13,182 bases of DNA from assembly GCA_902796465.1 (NCBI GenBank), contig CADBPK010000038.1, positions 1 through 13,182 of the forward strand, given 5' to 3'. Under the pieces are notes generated by a model. It made no database searches. It was not told the DNA's origin and saw nothing but the letters and a program-made list of their open reading frames with translations. The position numbers were made by a program, and so were the translations under genes. How positions within the stretch are numbered: position 1 is the stretch's first letter; every line of letters begins with the position of its first letter. This DNA is from an uncultured Erysipelotrichaceae bacterium. Lineage in GTDB: Bacteria; Bacillota_I; Bacilli_A; Erysipelotrichales; Erysipelotrichaceae. Below are positions 6,451 to 13,182 of the stretch, in pieces.

Positions 6451-7716
6451 TCAGTCTGCTGTTGGCGTCATGCCGATAAGTTCATTGATCGGCACCCATT
6501 CTTTATCTTCGGAAGCACGGATGTGGATACCCGGCCCGACGAGTGTAAGAATGTATTTTCCGTCTTTCGTATAATACTGGTAATTGTTTCCCGGATCATA
6601 ATTGGTCATCGTCTGTGTGTTGACTTTGTAGAGATAGTGCTCGATGGAATCTCTGTACTCCGGGTCGGAGAGTGCTTCCATATAATACGGATATGCTTCA
6701 TCTTCTTTGTATTCTTCAAGCTGTGTTTCAAGCGTTCCGAAATCATCCCATGTGGAATCCACTTCATACCATTTGCCGTTGATCATAATGATACTCCAGG
6801 CGTGACGTCCGGCATCGGATTCATCTCCGCCGGCAACGCCGAGGACAACAGCCGCGTCAAGTCCTGCCTGCTGAAGCAGATATTCATAGGCAAGTGAATA
6901 ACCGTCACAGACAGCTGTATTCGCGGAGCCCCTGCTGTTCTTGACTAGAGCACCGTATGCTGTATGGGCGAGATCGGAATACAGATCCTGGTTTAGGACA
7001 TCCATATCATATGTGACCGTATTGATCAGCTTGTCATGGATCCAGCGTGCTTTTTCTTCATCGGAAGCGTTCGGATCAAGATCCTTCAGGAAATCTTCAG
7101 CTGCTTTATTGAATGTTTCGACATCCTCCCTGAAGTTGTCATACGGCTTGTCAAAATAGAAATAAATATCATAGTAGCCCGATGTTGACTGTTCTTTCGG
7201 GACACCGAACATGAGTGACGCATTGATCTCGTTGTACATCCAGAATAATTCCGGGTGATCATACAGCATGGAGAAATATGCTAAACGCAGTTCATTCACA
7301 AATTCCTCGGAATTGACATCCATCTTGGAGGAATACAGTATGACGTTCTGCGGATCGACCGGGTCTTCCGCAAGCAGAAGCAGTGCATCATAAATATCTT
7401 TTGCCGTATCATCCAGCTGGGAATAATAATAGAAATTTTTCGCGTTGTTTACGAGAGGTGTATTGCTCGACGGGGAATATGCACGCATAGCGCGGTCAGC
7501 CTCCGCTTTTTCCTCTTCTGACATCTCTTTGGTCTCAGTCAGCTTCAACTCACCAAGATCTCCGCTCGGTTTTCCGAATGCCGAGATCGGAAGTGACAGC
7601 GCAGCCGTTTCCTTCTGTTCATCTGCCTGTCCGGCATCTTCTTTCTTTGCCGAACAGCCGGTCAGGAAAAGAGCCCCCATTAAAAAGACTGCCAATGTCT
7701 TCCTGATTGTTTTCAT
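6451..7716 (-). CDS. Transglutaminase-like (papain-fold) lipoprotein
   Basis: The 421-residue protein starts with a lipoprotein signal peptide (MKTIRKTLAVFLMGALFLTGC, lipid Cys21), so it is anchored on the outer face of the membrane. After a low-complexity, acidic linker (22-80) and a helical region (about 90-215) comes a transglutaminase-like core at about 222-325. The catalytic triad is visible: Cys270 in AVCDGYSLAYEYLL, His305 in GRHAWSI and Asp320 in YEVDSTWDD. Bacterial members of this superfamily are mostly cysteine peptidases or cell-wall or glycan-linked enzymes rather than crosslinkers, and the substrate here is unknown. The last 90 residues are Tyr- and Asp-rich without a recognised domain. 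The ATG at 7716 is chosen because AAGGAG precedes it at good spacing and the signal peptide starts there; an ATG 39 bases upstream has no ribosome site and would add 13 residues ahead of the signal peptide. First gene after a strong promoter. Confidence 0.9.
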   Translation of the reverse strand: MKTIRKTLAVFLMGALFLTGCSAKKEDAGQADEQKETAALSLPISAFGKPSGDLGELKLTETKEMSEEEKAEADRAMRAYSPSSNTPLVNNAKNFYYYSQLDDTAKDIYDALLLLAEDPVDPQNVILYSSKMDVNSEEFVNELRLAYFSMLYDHPELFWMYNEINASLMFGVPKEQSTSGYYDIYFYFDKPYDNFREDVETFNKAAEDFLKDLDPNASDEEKARWIHDKLINTVTYDMDVLNQDLYSDLAHTAYGALVKNSRGSANTAVCDGYSLAYEYLLQQAGLDAAVVLGVAGGDESDAGRHAWSIIMINGKWYEVDSTWDDFGTLETQLEEYKEDEAYPYYMEALSDPEYRDSIEHYLYKVNTQTMTNYDPGNNYQYYTKDGKYILTLVGPGIHIRASEDKEWVPINELIGMTPTAD

Positions 7717-7744
7717 GATTCCTTCTCCTTTTTCTATCATTACT

Positions 7745-7773
7745 ATTTTACACAAATCTGTACTGTATGTGAA
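7745..7773 (-). promoter_or_regulatory. Sigma-A-type promoter of the transglutaminase-like gene
   Basis: On the minus strand TTCACA (7773-7768) and TAAAAT (7750-7745) are separated by 17 bases, each five of six matches to the -35 and -10 consensus. Transcription would start near 7738, about 20 bases before the ATG at 7716. This is the best promoter seen in the window and separates the surface-lipoprotein group from the upstream hydrolase gene. Confidence 0.7.
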
Positions 7774-7781
7774 TGCGTACT

Positions 7782-8615
7782 TCAGTATTCAACGGAGCGT
7801 TTGCCGTTTTCATGCCAGCATATCCGCATACCGGAGCCTGCCTCCAGAACTTCATTATCCTGCATCATGACATGCTTTGCCTGCAGGGAAATACAGTGGC
7901 AGGGAACTAATGATCCCCAGACATGATCTCTGAGGAATCCGGCTGTATGCCGGATTCTTTTTTCATCTTCCATCAGATGGAATCCACCGATCACATCCGT
8001 AACATGGTCCGTATGAAACAGTTCTTCCGCATAGGAGATGATATTGCATATACCGCTGTGTGAGCATCCGGTGATCACTGTCAACGTACCTCCTTGATGA
8101 TATACCAGCGCGCTGTCGTCCCGGACCGGATCCTTCCGCCATCTTCCCTTCTCCAGATATGTGCCGACTGTGAGATGCTTTTCAAACGGGACGGTACGGG
8201 GGATCTCTCCGAGAAAAAGAAGATGTTCGCTGATCTGTACCGGTACAGCTGACGGTGCCCATAAAGCCGGAAAAAGATCTTCTGAATGATACGGTGTCCC
8301 GACATCCAGTCCTTCATGCCGCTTCGGTTTGAATGTATCCGGATGTGCATGCACGCATATGCCGGTAAGATCATAAGCTTTTTTCAACGCCGTAAATCCG
8401 CCGGTATGATCATTATGCCCGTGGGAGAAGACAATATCGGTAATCCCCGAAAGGTCAATGTCCATTTTTTCCGCATTGCGCAGAAAAACATCGGAATATC
8501 CGGTGTCAAAAAGAATTCTCTTCTCACCGTCTTCGATATAAAAACTAAGTGCCGGTTCCCCGAGATAGTAACGGTCGATCAGGGTATGATTATCACATAA
8601 TATCGTAAGCTCCAT
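7782..8615 (-). CDS. Metallo-beta-lactamase-fold hydrolase (COG1237-like)
   Basis: The 277-residue cytoplasmic protein has an MBL fold. The first metal motif SHGHNDHTGG gives His65, His67, Asp69 and His70. Further expected ligands are His186 in TGCSHSG and His213 in VIGGFHL, with a final His in PCHC (240). The N-terminal pattern (ILCDNHTL, then ILFDTGYSDVFLRNA) and the TGCSHSGI motif match COG1237, whose archaeal members make the ribofuranosylaminobenzene phosphate precursor of methanopterin. Bacterial relatives have no such pathway and their substrate is generally unknown, so I would not assign that reaction. The start at 8615 is preferred because GGAG lies nine bases upstream. ATG codons at 8621 (only three bases from that site) and 8651 (no site) are less likely. 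No terminator lies between this gene and the next promoter, so readthrough into the lipoprotein genes is possible. A lone TATACT (8660-8655) may be its -10. Confidence 0.87.
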   Translation of the reverse strand: MELTILCDNHTLIDRYYLGEPALSFYIEDGEKRILFDTGYSDVFLRNAEKMDIDLSGITDIVFSHGHNDHTGGFTALKKAYDLTGICVHAHPDTFKPKRHEGLDVGTPYHSEDLFPALWAPSAVPVQISEHLLFLGEIPRTVPFEKHLTVGTYLEKGRWRKDPVRDDSALVYHQGGTLTVITGCSHSGICNIISYAEELFHTDHVTDVIGGFHLMEDEKRIRHTAGFLRDHVWGSLVPCHCISLQAKHVMMQDNEVLEAGSGMRICWHENGKRSVEY

Positions 8616-8673
8616 AAACATCCGCTCCAGGCCTTCTGTGCCTCCATCCATTTCAGTATATTACAAAGCAAAA

Positions 8674-8700
8674 GAAAAAACCGCTGTGTACTTCAGCGGT
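8674..8700 (-). terminator. Intrinsic terminator after the MFS transporter gene
   Basis: On the minus strand ACCGCTG (8700-8694) and CAGCGGT (8686-8680) form a seven-base stem with a seven-base loop, followed by TTTTTT C TTTT. It starts 17 bases after the transporter stop codon. Confidence 0.87.
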
Positions 8701-8717
8701 TCTGTTTCCGGAATCAT

Positions 8718-9959
8718 TCAGGCATTCTGCTGTATTGCTTTTTTGCGTTCCGCGGCGGAACGGTAGGAAAGTATCGTTATCGCAATAACGAAAGCCTGAA
8801 TCAGGAAGATAGCGATAAATATAATATTATAGGAACCGGACAGATCGTAGATAAAGCCAATCGCGGCACTGGAGAATGCGAGCGCATAGGATCCGATGAA
8901 TGACAGCATCGGATAAGCCTTGCTGTAATTGCCTTCCCCGAAGAGATCGCTGGTCAGGATCGATACGCCGACGGAGGAATTAGCTGCAGTAAAGTTATAT
9001 GTCAGGGCCGCAATCAGTACCAGCGTGGTGCTGTTGTGCAGATACAGCGGGATAATGGAAACAATGCATATAAAGGCAAATAATACGATTGATATTTTTG
9101 CGCTGAATTTGTCGGCGATCACGCCGAAGAAGACTTTCGAAACGATATTGCCTGCCAGTGTCATGGAAAGAATAATGCCGCTGATGGAAGCTAGGCCGGA
9201 AGCTTCCGCATACGCCGGGAGATAGTTCGGCAGACTTGCCACCAGCATGACTGCGATCACGAACAAAACAGCCAGACGGAATTCTTTTGTACGGTATGAG
9301 AAATCGTTGTCTCCCGCTGCCACGACGCGGATATTTCCTTTTTCCTTTTCTGCCAGGAATTCTTCATATCCGTAAGGCACCATGCCCTGGGTCTGCGGAC
9401 GTATTGTCACGTTGAGAAGAATTGCCGGCAGGGTCAGAAGTATAATCAGAACAGCTACCACGATCATGGCAGCCCGCCATCCGCTGCTGTTGATCAGCGA
9501 GGTAATGATTGGTGAAAGGATCACACCGGGAATACCGCTGAAAGACAAGGCAATACTCGTGATCAGACCGTGCGACTTATAATACCAGTTATTCAGGATG
9601 CTTGTTACGAGGACAAAGCTTCCCATACCGCTTCCCAAGCCGCGTATGATGCTGGCGATATACAGCGTCCACGGTGTTTTTGCCAATGCCATCAGAAATG
9701 TACCCCCGCCCATCAGGGCTGCCGAGGTAATAATGATCCATTTCAGCAAGCCTTCTTTCAGTACCTTCGGCACGAACAATGCAGTAAAAGAAGACGCTAT
9801 TGTCAGAATCGTCATGGTCAGGGAAACTGACCCGATGCCTACGCCCAGATCTGCCGCGATCGGTTTATAGAATAGACCTGCGGTATTCATACAGATACCG
9901 ACAGCTGCCGAGGCAATGCCGCACAATGCGATCAGTACAGTTAGATATTTGCCTTTCAT
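8718..9959 (-). CDS. Major facilitator superfamily transporter
   Basis: The 413-residue protein has twelve predicted membrane helices in two six-helix halves, the normal size for an MFS carrier. The first helix region (KYLTVLIALCGIASAAVGIC followed by NTAGLFYKPIAADLGVGIG) resembles OFA/monocarboxylate-type MFS proteins, where the periplasmic start of helix 2 reads '(F)(Y/F)xP(I/L)xxDLGV'. GVIADKFSAK in the middle of the second half is the loop 8-9 counterpart of the MFS motif A (GxxADKxxxK). The long central loop (about 195-225) is charged. Family membership is firm; substrate is not, although small carboxylates are a reasonable guess. I chose ATG 9959 because GAGAGG lies nine bases upstream; the ATG at 9965 is only three bases from it and would add two residues. 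The ArdA-like gene ends 29 bases upstream with no terminator between, so the two are probably co-transcribed. Confidence 0.9.
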   Translation of the reverse strand: MKGKYLTVLIALCGIASAAVGICMNTAGLFYKPIAADLGVGIGSVSLTMTILTIASSFTALFVPKVLKEGLLKWIIITSAALMGGGTFLMALAKTPWTLYIASIIRGLGSGMGSFVLVTSILNNWYYKSHGLITSIALSFSGIPGVILSPIITSLINSSGWRAAMIVVAVLIILLTLPAILLNVTIRPQTQGMVPYGYEEFLAEKEKGNIRVVAAGDNDFSYRTKEFRLAVLFVIAVMLVASLPNYLPAYAEASGLASISGIILSMTLAGNIVSKVFFGVIADKFSAKISIVLFAFICIVSIIPLYLHNSTTLVLIAALTYNFTAANSSVGVSILTSDLFGEGNYSKAYPMLSFIGSYALAFSSAAIGFIYDLSGSYNIIFIAIFLIQAFVIAITILSYRSAAERKKAIQQNA

Positions 9960-9982
9960 ATCCATGATCCTCTCACGGAAAA

Positions 9983-10010
9983 ATCATATCATATTTTATG
10001 ATGCATTGAA
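9983..10010 (-). promoter_or_regulatory. Possible promoter before the MFS gene
   Basis: On the minus strand two overlapping TATGAT copies (9993-9988 and 9988-9983) lie just before the MFS gene, the second 16 bases from a weak -35 TTCAAT (10010-10005). The elements overlap the end of the ArdA-like gene. They could give the transporter its own transcript, but the -35 is poor and the AT-rich bases may be chance. Confidence 0.3.
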
Positions 10011-10567
10011 TTCCGGATCAGACATCCCTGCCCGGTAAACAATCCCTGACCCGCCTGCAGGATATCTTTCCCGTATCCGGCAAAGTCCATGTACCTGAGA
10101 AAATACTGCAGATCATTGATTCCGGATTCCAGAATAAAGCAGTAGCCAAGATCATATGTACTGCAGATATGCGGATAAAAAGTGAATTCAGCCAGCTCCG
10201 CACACAGGAGAATATACTCCTCCGGCGCGGAAGCAAAGGAACCGGTTTCGCTTACGGCAGCGAATTTCATGCCGTCGTAATCCGAAAGCGTGCACAGGAT
10301 CCCGGCCAGTGTGTTCAGCACTTCCACAGACTCATGCTCTCCAAAATGCCGGCATAGTCCCGGCACAAAGCTGTCATAATCGATCAGGCACCATTTGTCT
10401 GCGTCCTTTTCATTTTCATCAATACCGATCTTTCCGAGAACCGTCCGGAAATCCTCTGTTCTGAACGGGAAGGAAATCCATTCCGCCAGAATGATTCCTT
10501 TCCTGTACATTTCTGCATTTGCGATGCGTGCATCAAAGGGATTTTCACTGTCATACAGAAACTGCAT
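9989..10567 (-). CDS. ArdA-like antirestriction protein
   Basis: The 192-residue acidic protein has the size and layout of ArdA (PF07275) proteins, which mimic bent DNA and inhibit type I restriction enzymes. Matching features are an N-terminal AEWISFPF strand at about 28-35 (family: AWL-x-L/P), a central YDSFVPGLCRHFGEHESVEVLNTLA region at 64-88 (family: DYE-x-x-IPGL-x-x-hGEY-x-x-h-x-x-LN-x-LA) and a C-terminal YMDFAGYGKDI at 159-169 plus GLFTGQGCLI (family: YIDYEAhGRDh...G.FT..GYh). It is unusually rich in Cys (60, 72, 92, 122, 135, 143, 182). The ATG at 10567 follows GGGAGG nine bases upstream; upstream codons in frame run into the met-operon terminator and are rejected. ArdA is usually carried by plasmids and conjugative elements, but no mobility gene is visible here. 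Recognition is by pattern, so function is probable, not certain. Confidence 0.75.
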   Translation of the reverse strand: MQFLYDSENPFDARIANAEMYRKGIILAEWISFPFRTEDFRTVLGKIGIDENEKDADKWCLIDYDSFVPGLCRHFGEHESVEVLNTLAGILCTLSDYDGMKFAAVSETGSFASAPEEYILLCAELAEFTFYPHICSTYDLGYCFILESGINDLQYFLRYMDFAGYGKDILQAGQGLFTGQGCLIRNSMHHKI

Positions 10568-10596
10568 ATCTTTCTTCCTCCCTATACTGCATTCGC

Positions 10597-10622
10597 AAAA
10601 ACGATCCGGCATCAGCCGGATC
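10597..10622 (-). terminator. Terminator of the met ABC operon, containing the metI stop
   Basis: GATCCGGC (10622-10615) and GCCGGATC (10610-10603), read on the minus strand, form a perfect eight-base stem with loop TGAT, followed by G and five T. The TGA stop of the permease gene (10623-10621) overlaps the first two bases of the stem, so ribosomes finishing metI would cover the hairpin's left arm. No convincing promoter lies between this hairpin and the ArdA-like gene. Confidence 0.82.
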
Positions 10623-11256
10623 AGGAAAGTTTTTTGTACAGGTAGTTGCCCAGCATCTGGATCAGCTGGACAAAGACGATAAGAATGAGTGAGCATACGA
10701 TCAGATATTCCGTTTTGTACTGCTGGTAGCCGAAACGGATGGCAACGTCTCCTACTCCGCCGCCGCCGACTGTACCGGCCATTGCCGAATACCCGATCAG
10801 CGAGATGATGAGCAGGATGACACCGTTCAGCATACGCGGAATGGATTCCTTGATATATACGCGGAAGAGGATCTGCCAGTCACTGGCCCCGAAGGAGCGC
10901 GCTGCCTCGATCACCCCCGGATCCGTTTCCCGCAAACTGGTTTCGAATACCCTGGCAATATAGGGAATCGCGCTTACCGTCAGCGGTACGATGGATGCGG
11001 TGGTTCCGATCGCCTTGCCTACGATCATCCGGGTAAACGGAATTATGATGACCAGCAGGATAATAAACGGGAAAGAACGGAAGATATTGACGATCAGACT
11101 GAGAACTTCATATACGCCTTTGTTCGGATGAAGTCCGTCAGGTGCCGTCAGTGTAAGGATGATCGCCGGAATGAATCCGAGGATCACCGATAGCAGAGTT
11201 GACCAGAATACCATGTATATGGTCTGCTGCGTCGCATTCAGAATTGTCGGCCACAT
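10621..11256 (-). CDS. metI: Methionine-type ABC transporter permease
   Basis: The 211-residue integral membrane protein has five predicted helices, close to the roughly 217 residues of MetI. Family hallmarks are VNIFRSFPFIILLVIIIPFTR (about 56-76), IVPLTVSAIPYIARVFE and the EAA coupling motif EAARSFGASDWQILFRVYIKE, which docks on the ATPase. SLIGYSAMAGTVGGGGVGDVAIRFGYQ is the typical C-terminal MetI segment. It forms a homodimer channel with two MetN subunits. The start ATG at 11256 begins MWPTILNATQQTIYM, the same distance from the first helix as in known MetI. It lies one base after the MetN stop (TGATATG), with GGGAGG twelve bases upstream inside metN. A GTG at 11304 with AAGGA before it would add 16 residues and overlap metN by 47 bases; I consider it less likely. 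Confidence 0.92.
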   Translation of the reverse strand: MWPTILNATQQTIYMVFWSTLLSVILGFIPAIILTLTAPDGLHPNKGVYEVLSLIVNIFRSFPFIILLVIIIPFTRMIVGKAIGTTASIVPLTVSAIPYIARVFETSLRETDPGVIEAARSFGASDWQILFRVYIKESIPRMLNGVILLIISLIGYSAMAGTVGGGGVGDVAIRFGYQQYKTEYLIVCSLILIVFVQLIQMLGNYLYKKLS

Positions 11257-11257
11257 A

Positions 11258-12226
11258 TCAGTCCAGAACCTCCCAAAGTACTTTTGCCTGATCGAGATAG
11301 GCACATACTTTTTCCTTATCTTTCTCTTTTACATTGATCACAAGGCTTCCGTATACGCTGGAACGGAAATCCTCAAGCTTTGCCCAGCAGATGCTGAAAT
11401 CCACATTCAGTTCTCTGGCCATCATGGTGATGACAGGGTTATCCGAGCTCTCATCCGTAAAGAACAGCTGGATATTGATCCCCTCTTCCGGCAGATGGTC
11501 GCTTTCCTCCTGCAGGAATGCCTTTACTTCCTTTGTCGGTTTTACAAACAGTTCCTCCGGTTTCCCTTCGGCGATCACGCTGCCGTCCTTGATGAAGGCG
11601 ACCTGCTCGCAGATCTGTTTGACAACCTCCATCTGGTGCGTTACGACAATGATCGTGATTCCCATCTCTTTATTGATCTTCTGCAGCAGTGCAAGTATCT
11701 CTCTTGTAATGCCGGGGTCCAGGGCGGAAGTTGCTTCATCACAGAGCAGGATCTCCGGATCCAGAACAAGCGCTCTGGCAATAGCCACCCTCTGTTTCTG
11801 ACCGCCGGAGAGTTCCCTTGGCCTGGCATGGATTTTATCCCCCAGTCCGACAAGTTCAATCAGTCCCCTGATCTTCTTCTCCGCTTCCGGCGTTTTTGTT
11901 TTCATACCCCAGAACTTCATCGGAAGAGCCACATTGTCATATACATCCAGACGGTTCAGCAGATTGAAGTTCTGAAAGATCATTCCCATCTTTTTCTGGA
12001 GTTTCCGCAATTCATTTTTGTTTTCAAAAGATACCGGTGCCCCGTTGACCGTAATCGTTCCGGAATCATAGCTCTCCAGACCGTTGATGCACCGCAGGAG
12101 CGTTGATTTTCCGGCACCGCTCTGTCCGATGATTCCATAGATCTGGCGGTCCTGTATCTCTATGGAGATGCCTCTCAGGACACTCAGATCCCCAAAATTC
12201 TTCTTAACATTTTCCAATTTGATCAT
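11258..12226 (-). CDS. metN: Methionine-type ABC transporter ATP-binding protein with NIL domain
   Basis: The 322-residue ATPase of the importer has all ABC motifs: Walker A GQSGAGKST (34-42), Q-loop FQNFNLL (84-90), signature LSGGQKQR (139-146), Walker B ILLCDEATSALDP (159-171) and switch His197 in VVTHQ. Residues about 245-322 form the C-terminal NIL domain characteristic of MetN, which in E. coli binds methionine and inhibits transport when the cell is replete, so the same feedback is likely. The start follows AAGGAG at eight bases. It sits between metQ and metI, in the order Q-N-I, and is separated from metQ by an 80-base gap with a stem-loop. Confidence 0.94.
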   Translation of the reverse strand: MIKLENVKKNFGDLSVLRGISIEIQDRQIYGIIGQSGAGKSTLLRCINGLESYDSGTITVNGAPVSFENKNELRKLQKKMGMIFQNFNLLNRLDVYDNVALPMKFWGMKTKTPEAEKKIRGLIELVGLGDKIHARPRELSGGQKQRVAIARALVLDPEILLCDEATSALDPGITREILALLQKINKEMGITIIVVTHQMEVVKQICEQVAFIKDGSVIAEGKPEELFVKPTKEVKAFLQEESDHLPEEGINIQLFFTDESSDNPVITMMARELNVDFSICWAKLEDFRSSVYGSLVINVKEKDKEKVCAYLDQAKVLWEVLD

Positions 12227-12257
12227 TGCGTTTACTCCTTCATTTCAGACATAAACA

Positions 12258-12281
12258 TGCGGAAGACATGCATCTTCCGCA
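12258..12281 (-). terminator. Stem-loop between metQ and metN (no strong U-tract)
   Basis: TGCGGAAGA and TCTTCCGCA pair perfectly over nine bases around a six-base loop (12267-12272). On the minus strand the hairpin is followed by TGTTTATGT, too poor in T for efficient termination. It lies 26 bases after the metQ stop and 31 bases before the metN start. The likely role is partial termination or protection of the upstream metQ mRNA 3' end, giving more binding protein than ATPase and permease. This is inference from position. Confidence 0.6.
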
Positions 12282-12306
12282 CGTTCATATTTTCTTTTTT
12301 CTGTAA

Positions 12307-13146
12307 TCAGTTTTCCGGTGCTGCGATAAAGGACGGGATCACAGCGCCTTTGTATGTATCTTCAATATATTTCTGCACAGCTTCAGACTGAATGGCCTTT
12401 ACCAGTGCCTTTGTCTTTTCGCTTTCTTCTTTGCCCTGCTTTACAACGACGAAGTTTGTCCTTTTGATCGTTGTTTCTTCATCGAATTCCTCGATCAGGA
12501 GAGCCGGGTGTTTGGAAGGCAGGTCTGCGCCGAGAGCGTAGTTTCCGTTGATGACTGCGATGTCAAGATCCGGAAGGCTCAGAGGCAGGTTGGCTGCTTC
12601 GATCGGTGTGATCTTCAGACCGCGCGGATTCAGTTCTGTGTTTCCGTTAAGTTCGTTTTCATCACCGGAACCGTTCAGATAACCTTTGGCGATCAGCAGA
12701 TCGATCGCTCTGTAATAGTTGTCTGTATCATTCGGCACGCCGACAGATGCTCCGTCCGGGATTTCATCCGCAGAAGTGTACTTTTCGGAATAGATGCCCA
12801 TCGGTTCGATATGGACGCCTGCAACGGCAGTGAGATGCAGTCCGTTGTTTTCGTTCTGATCATTCATGTAGCCGAGTGTCTGGAAATAGTTGGCATCCAG
12901 TTCGCCTTCTTCCAGGGAAGTGTTCGGCAGAACATAATCCTCAAATACGACGACTTCCAGTTCCCATCCGTCCTGTGCCAGGACATCTTTTACTGCATTG
13001 TTGAGAATCTCCGCATGCGGTACGGGATTGACACCGACCGTGATCTTCTTGTCAGCGGAAACTTCTGAAGCTGAACCGCCGCCTGAGCAGGCTGACAGTC
13101 CTGCTGCGAGAATGAGCGCAGCTGCTGTTCTGATTGCTTTTTTCAT
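12307..13146 (-). CDS. metQ: Methionine-type substrate-binding lipoprotein (NlpA/MetQ family)
   Basis: The 279-residue lipoprotein captures substrate outside the membrane and delivers it to MetNI. Residues 1-20 are a signal peptide ending LSAC, with lipidated Cys20, then a short Gly/Ser linker. The mature part has family signatures: KITVGVNPVPHAEILNNA (about 34-51), VVVFEDYVLPNTSLEEGELDANYFQT (65-90), then VPNDTDNYYRAIDLL and DIAVINGNYAL near 195-205. The ATG at 13146 follows AAGGAGGG with ideal spacing. It is the first gene of the Q-N-I operon; its promoter and any SAM or T-box leader would lie mostly beyond the window, since only 36 bases are visible upstream. NlpA-type proteins bind L- or D-methionine or related amino acids and peptides, so exact ligand is not certain. 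Confidence 0.93.
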   Translation of the reverse strand: MKKAIRTAAALILAAGLSACSGGGSASEVSADKKITVGVNPVPHAEILNNAVKDVLAQDGWELEVVVFEDYVLPNTSLEEGELDANYFQTLGYMNDQNENNGLHLTAVAGVHIEPMGIYSEKYTSADEIPDGASVGVPNDTDNYYRAIDLLIAKGYLNGSGDENELNGNTELNPRGLKITPIEAANLPLSLPDLDIAVINGNYALGADLPSKHPALLIEEFDEETTIKRTNFVVVKQGKEESEKTKALVKAIQSEAVQKYIEDTYKGAVIPSFIAAPEN

Positions 13147-13182
13147 CGTTTTTCCCTCCTTTGTCTTTTTCTTGAAAAGGAA

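Noticed and set aside
11159..12106. 315-codon open frame on the plus strand.
   Set aside because: It lies opposite metN, whose motifs are unmistakable, and its translation has no recognisable domain.
13147..13182. S-box (SAM) riboswitch or T-box before metQ.
   Set aside because: Only 36 bases are visible and they hold just the ribosome site and a T-rich stretch on the plus strand. Any such leader would be outside the window, so it is not reported.

Overview
The window looks like chromosomal DNA of a low-to-mid GC Gram-positive bacterium (Bacillota). The evidence is Shine-Dalgarno sites of the AAGGAG/GGAGG type, intrinsic terminators after most transcription units, lipoprotein signal peptides with L-[AST]-[AG]-C boxes, a BspA-like leucine-rich-repeat surface protein and a metNIQ-type ABC operon. 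A gut or oral Erysipelotrichia or Clostridia member would fit, but that placement is inference; no marker gene fixes the species.

Layout, left to right. Bases 1-84 are the 3' part of a tRNA-Ser(GGA) followed by its own terminator. The only plus-strand protein gene is a MATE-family multidrug exporter (231-1610), with an extended -10 promoter almost on its start codon and no Shine-Dalgarno. A perfect bidirectional terminator (1616-1643) separates it from everything else, which is on the minus strand.

The minus strand is read from right to left. A methionine-type ABC importer operon metQ-metN-metI (13146 to 10621) has a stem-loop between metQ and metN and ends in a terminator that contains the metI stop codon. 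Next comes a pair: an ArdA-like antirestriction protein (10567-9989) and an MFS transporter (9959-8718), closed by a terminator. A COG1237-type metallo-beta-lactamase-fold hydrolase follows (8615-7782). After a good sigma-A-type promoter (7773-7745) comes a group of three: a transglutaminase-fold lipoprotein, a 1476-residue lipoprotein joining a clostripain (C11) peptidase to two BspA-like LRR blocks, and a 96-residue Lys/Ala/Thr-rich histone-H1-like protein whose ribosome-binding site lies across the stop of the LRR gene.

The most interesting part is 1672-7773. Two surface lipoproteins with papain/transglutaminase-type and caspase-type Cys-His catalytic centres are separated by a terminator-like hairpin that runs into the second gene's ribosome-binding site. 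A basic nucleoid-type protein is translationally linked behind them. The second point of interest is an ArdA-like protein sitting with a transporter rather than in a recognisable mobile element. No CRISPR array, insertion sequence, integrase, rRNA or riboswitch was found. No gene-free stretch exceeds 300 bases; the longest, about 146 bases between the tRNA and the MATE gene, holds the tRNA terminator and the MATE promoter.
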